Source of the DNA: Myrica gale
Lineage: Eukaryota > Streptophyta > Magnoliopsida > Fagales > Myricaceae
Length of the DNA: 64,000 bases
Direction: 5' to 3'
Assembly: GCA_963930655.1 (NCBI GenBank)
Contig: OZ005608.1
Location: forward strand, 21,911,271-21,975,270
The position numbers were made by a program, and so were the translations under genes. The notes under the pieces were generated by a model that did no database searches, was not told where the DNA came from, and worked only from the letters and a program-made list of their open reading frames with translations. Position 1 is the stretch's first letter; every line of letters starts with the position of its first letter. This document shows, piece by piece, positions 62,046 through 64,000 of the stretch.

Positions 62046-64000
62046 TCAAATGAAGGACAGTACGTCCAATTCATCGCTTAATTGCAAACGACGAGCAATT
62101 GGTTGTGAAGATGCACGGGCACGACCACGCCCACGACCCTGTGATCTCCGTAGCTCAAGTCCGCTCTTCCATCGTTTGTTCCTTTTATGCTTCGGTTCAC
62201 GCATCTTGAAACCTTTTGCAACAATCGTTGTTTCTACCCCCACTGCAGATCCTACGCTGATGGGGCCAGAATCGCTCCCCAAACCAAGAGGATCGTCGTC
62301 GTCTGACAATGTCGCAAGTTCTTTCTCCAATTCGCTTTGGTGACGGTCAAATATTGCCCAAGATTTTCTTTTACCTCCGTAACGCTGACACAATGAAGCA
62401 ATCTTGTTTACACATTTCCTGTTGTTGACCACGTTCAGGATGGCCGGATCAACCGTATTGTTTAAACTGCTAATTGACGCAACAGACCGCCTAGCGTCTT
62501 TTCTCCACCTCGGCATGATATACACATCAGGGATCGCGAATAGTCCCTTGTGTTTCAGCACCCATAAAATGTGACTGCAAAGGACACCAACAAACTCAAA
62601 TCCTTTGCAACTACACTGCTGAACCCCATCTACCGTTCTGATGACATGGTGTCGTGCCGTTAAACAGTTATGCGACGGGTCCCGACTGCACTCATGTACC
62701 TCAACCTCCTCGGTCCCATTTGTTTCCTTAAAACAGTCAAACTTAAGCCAACCGGCTTTCATATATTGCTCCATAAAAGCACACAACATTGTGGGAGTAT
62801 AGACTTCTGCCGCATGTTGACAGAGCGGTTCCAACCGATCATTGACTTGCACTGTGTTAAGCATCTGAAATTCTGCCCGCGACTCATTATAGCGCAACTC
62901 ATCTACTGTTCTTTGAAAATTTTGCAGGAATCGATCCATATTCATCACTGTGCTCAAATACCTACGCAAGACCGCATTGAAAGATTCACTTAACTGGGTC
63001 GTCTTTTTCCCGGCACAAAAAACATTTCGTACATATTTTGGCGCCCATTGCTCCCGCTTCTCATATATCTTCTGCAACCATCCATTTTCTTGTAGTTCGT
63101 ACTCATCAATCATTTTCCTCCAACACTGTTCAAAATCATCGACGTCGTGGTCAAACAAAAAACTCATCAACTTACTTTTGAAGCCTTTGTTTCCCAGCAG
63201 TGGTCCAAGATTCTTCAAAGCATTCTGAGATATGTGCCACACACATAAAAAATGGTGTGTGTCTGGTAGGGACCGTGGGATTGCAACTAGCATAGCTGCA
63301 TCTTGATCCGTGAATAGAGATTTGGGCACCTTCCCATTCATACACTCAACAAATGTTTCAAATAGCCAATCGAATGTTTGCGCCGTCTCATCATACAATA
63401 AACATGCACCGAACACAACCGAAATTCTGTGATGATTAACCCCAACGAATGCTCCCAGTGGCCTGTGCTCATTGTTCGTCCTGTATGTGGTGTCAAATGA
63501 TACAAAGTCCCCGAATATCGCATAGTCATTTCGCATTACGTGGTCCGACCAGAAGACGTTAGTAATGTGCTCATCTCCATCCATCATCACCCGAAAGTAA
63601 AACTCGGAATCTTTTTCAAACTGATCACCGAACCAGTTAAGAAGAACACCGGCTACACCAATTTCCATCTGCTTTGATCTTATACCATTTAAGTAATTTT
63701 TCAGGTCCTGATGTGTGAATCCCAAAAGTTGTCTACCTCCAGCTTGCGCCGCCATGAAATCCAATGCCAGTTTCGGGCGGATGCCCGCTCTATCTGATTG
63801 TATAGCTTCCACACGCTGCAAGTCACTCATTTGTCTTTGGGAACGAAGCATGTGAACTTTCGAATGAGTCGCCACGTCATGATTATGTTCCGGATGCCAT
63901 TCGGAGGTGCAATACTTCCCATTACGCTGCCGCTGAACAGTAATACTTGCGAGACACCCGCATCTCGTATCCGGTCGCTCTCGCTTAACCGGCACAAGCG
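62046..64000 (-). CDS. FAR1-related (FRS) / MULE transposase-like protein, 5' end outside window
   Basis: One open frame of at least 650 codons runs from the window's right edge to a stop at 62046; the N-terminus lies outside. Domains in order: the end of a FAR1-type zinc-binding domain (RCGCLASITV, EWHPEHNHDV); the MULE transposase-like core with candidate acidic residues (SFDTTYRTN, FTDQDAAM, and Glu in LSESFNAVLRR) plus CVWHISQNA; a SWIM zinc finger (CSCKGFEFVGVLCSHIL); and a basic tail (KHKRNKRWK, RGRGRARA). This is the layout of FHY3/FAR1 family proteins, transcription factors derived from Mutator-like transposases. Whether this copy is a domesticated FRS gene or part of a transposon cannot be decided here: the frame is intact, but the right flank and any terminal repeats are not visible. 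The GTG at 63995 is not taken as the start. Confidence 0.88.
   Translation of the reverse strand, partial: LVPVKRERPDTRCGCLASITVQRQRNGKYCTSEWHPEHNHDVATHSKVHMLRSQRQMSDLQRVEAIQSDRAGIRPKLALDFMAAQAGGRQLLGFTHQDLKNYLNGIRSKQMEIGVAGVLLNWFGDQFEKDSEFYFRVMMDGDEHITNVFWSDHVMRNDYAIFGDFVSFDTTYRTNNEHRPLGAFVGVNHHRISVVFGACLLYDETAQTFDWLFETFVECMNGKVPKSLFTDQDAAMLVAIPRSLPDTHHFLCVWHISQNALKNLGPLLGNKGFKSKLMSFLFDHDVDDFEQCWRKMIDEYELQENGWLQKIYEKREQWAPKYVRNVFCAGKKTTQLSESFNAVLRRYLSTVMNMDRFLQNFQRTVDELRYNESRAEFQMLNTVQVNDRLEPLCQHAAEVYTPTMLCAFMEQYMKAGWLKFDCFKETNGTEEVEVHECSRDPSHNCLTARHHVIRTVDGVQQCSCKGFEFVGVLCSHILWVLKHKGLFAIPDVYIMPRWRKDARRSVASISSLNNTVDPAILNVVNNRKCVNKIASLCQRYGGKRKSWAIFDRHQSELEKELATLSDDDDPLGLGSDSGPISVGSAVGVETTIVAKGFKMREPKHKRNKRWKSGLELRRSQGRGRGRARASSQPIARRLQLSDELDVLSFI

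Overview
This is nuclear DNA from a flowering plant. The genes are split by GT-AG introns, the intergenic DNA is AT-rich and full of degraded transposons, and the gene families (cellulose synthase-like G, auxin response factor, plastid KAS I, FAR1-related, GRF zinc finger) are plant-specific or plant-typical. The coding sequences look like a eudicot, possibly a woody rosid, but the species cannot be named from the sequence.

Region 1 (about 0.9-29.4 kb) is a cluster of cellulose synthase-like G (CslG) genes. There are three six-exon paralogues. The first (862-5715, minus) is complete in exons and splice sites, but a 1,148-bp Mutator-like element with 9-bp target duplications splits its first exon. 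The second (14380-18634, plus) and third (24729-29329, minus) look intact, at 739 and 745 residues. A partial copy of exon 2 and intron 1 of the first gene lies at 7535-8418. Transposons fill the gaps: the Mutator-like element carries a captured piece of an ABCG transporter gene (a Pack-MULE); a CACTA-type element lies at about 9.36-10.64 kb; a hAT element at 11.2-13.5 kb contains a second hAT element; and a relative of that inner hAT sits inside the LTR of a decayed Ty3/gypsy element at 19-23 kb.

Region 2 (about 30-35.2 kb) is retrotransposon debris: a non-coding relative of the gypsy element that still has an LTR, a primer-binding-site-like sequence and a polypurine tract; a Ty1/copia fragment; and a LINE ORF1 remnant.

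Region 3 (36.0-41 kb) holds a complete 14-exon auxin response factor of the ARF9/11/18 repressor type on the minus strand. About 10 kb of AT-rich intergenic DNA with two MITEs follows. An eight-exon plastid 3-oxoacyl-ACP synthase I gene (51.0-55.3 kb, minus) comes next; one of its introns has a GC donor.

Region 4 (56-64 kb) holds a LINE RNase H remnant, a small GRF-type zinc-finger gene with an in-frame stop in the middle, and the 3' part of a FAR1-related/MULE-transposase-like gene that runs off the right edge of the window.

The CslG genes are one expanded family. CslG-type enzymes sit in endomembranes, and in some eudicots members of this clade glucuronidate triterpenoid aglycones. The ARF, KAS I, GRF and FAR1-like genes show no visible functional link to the cluster.
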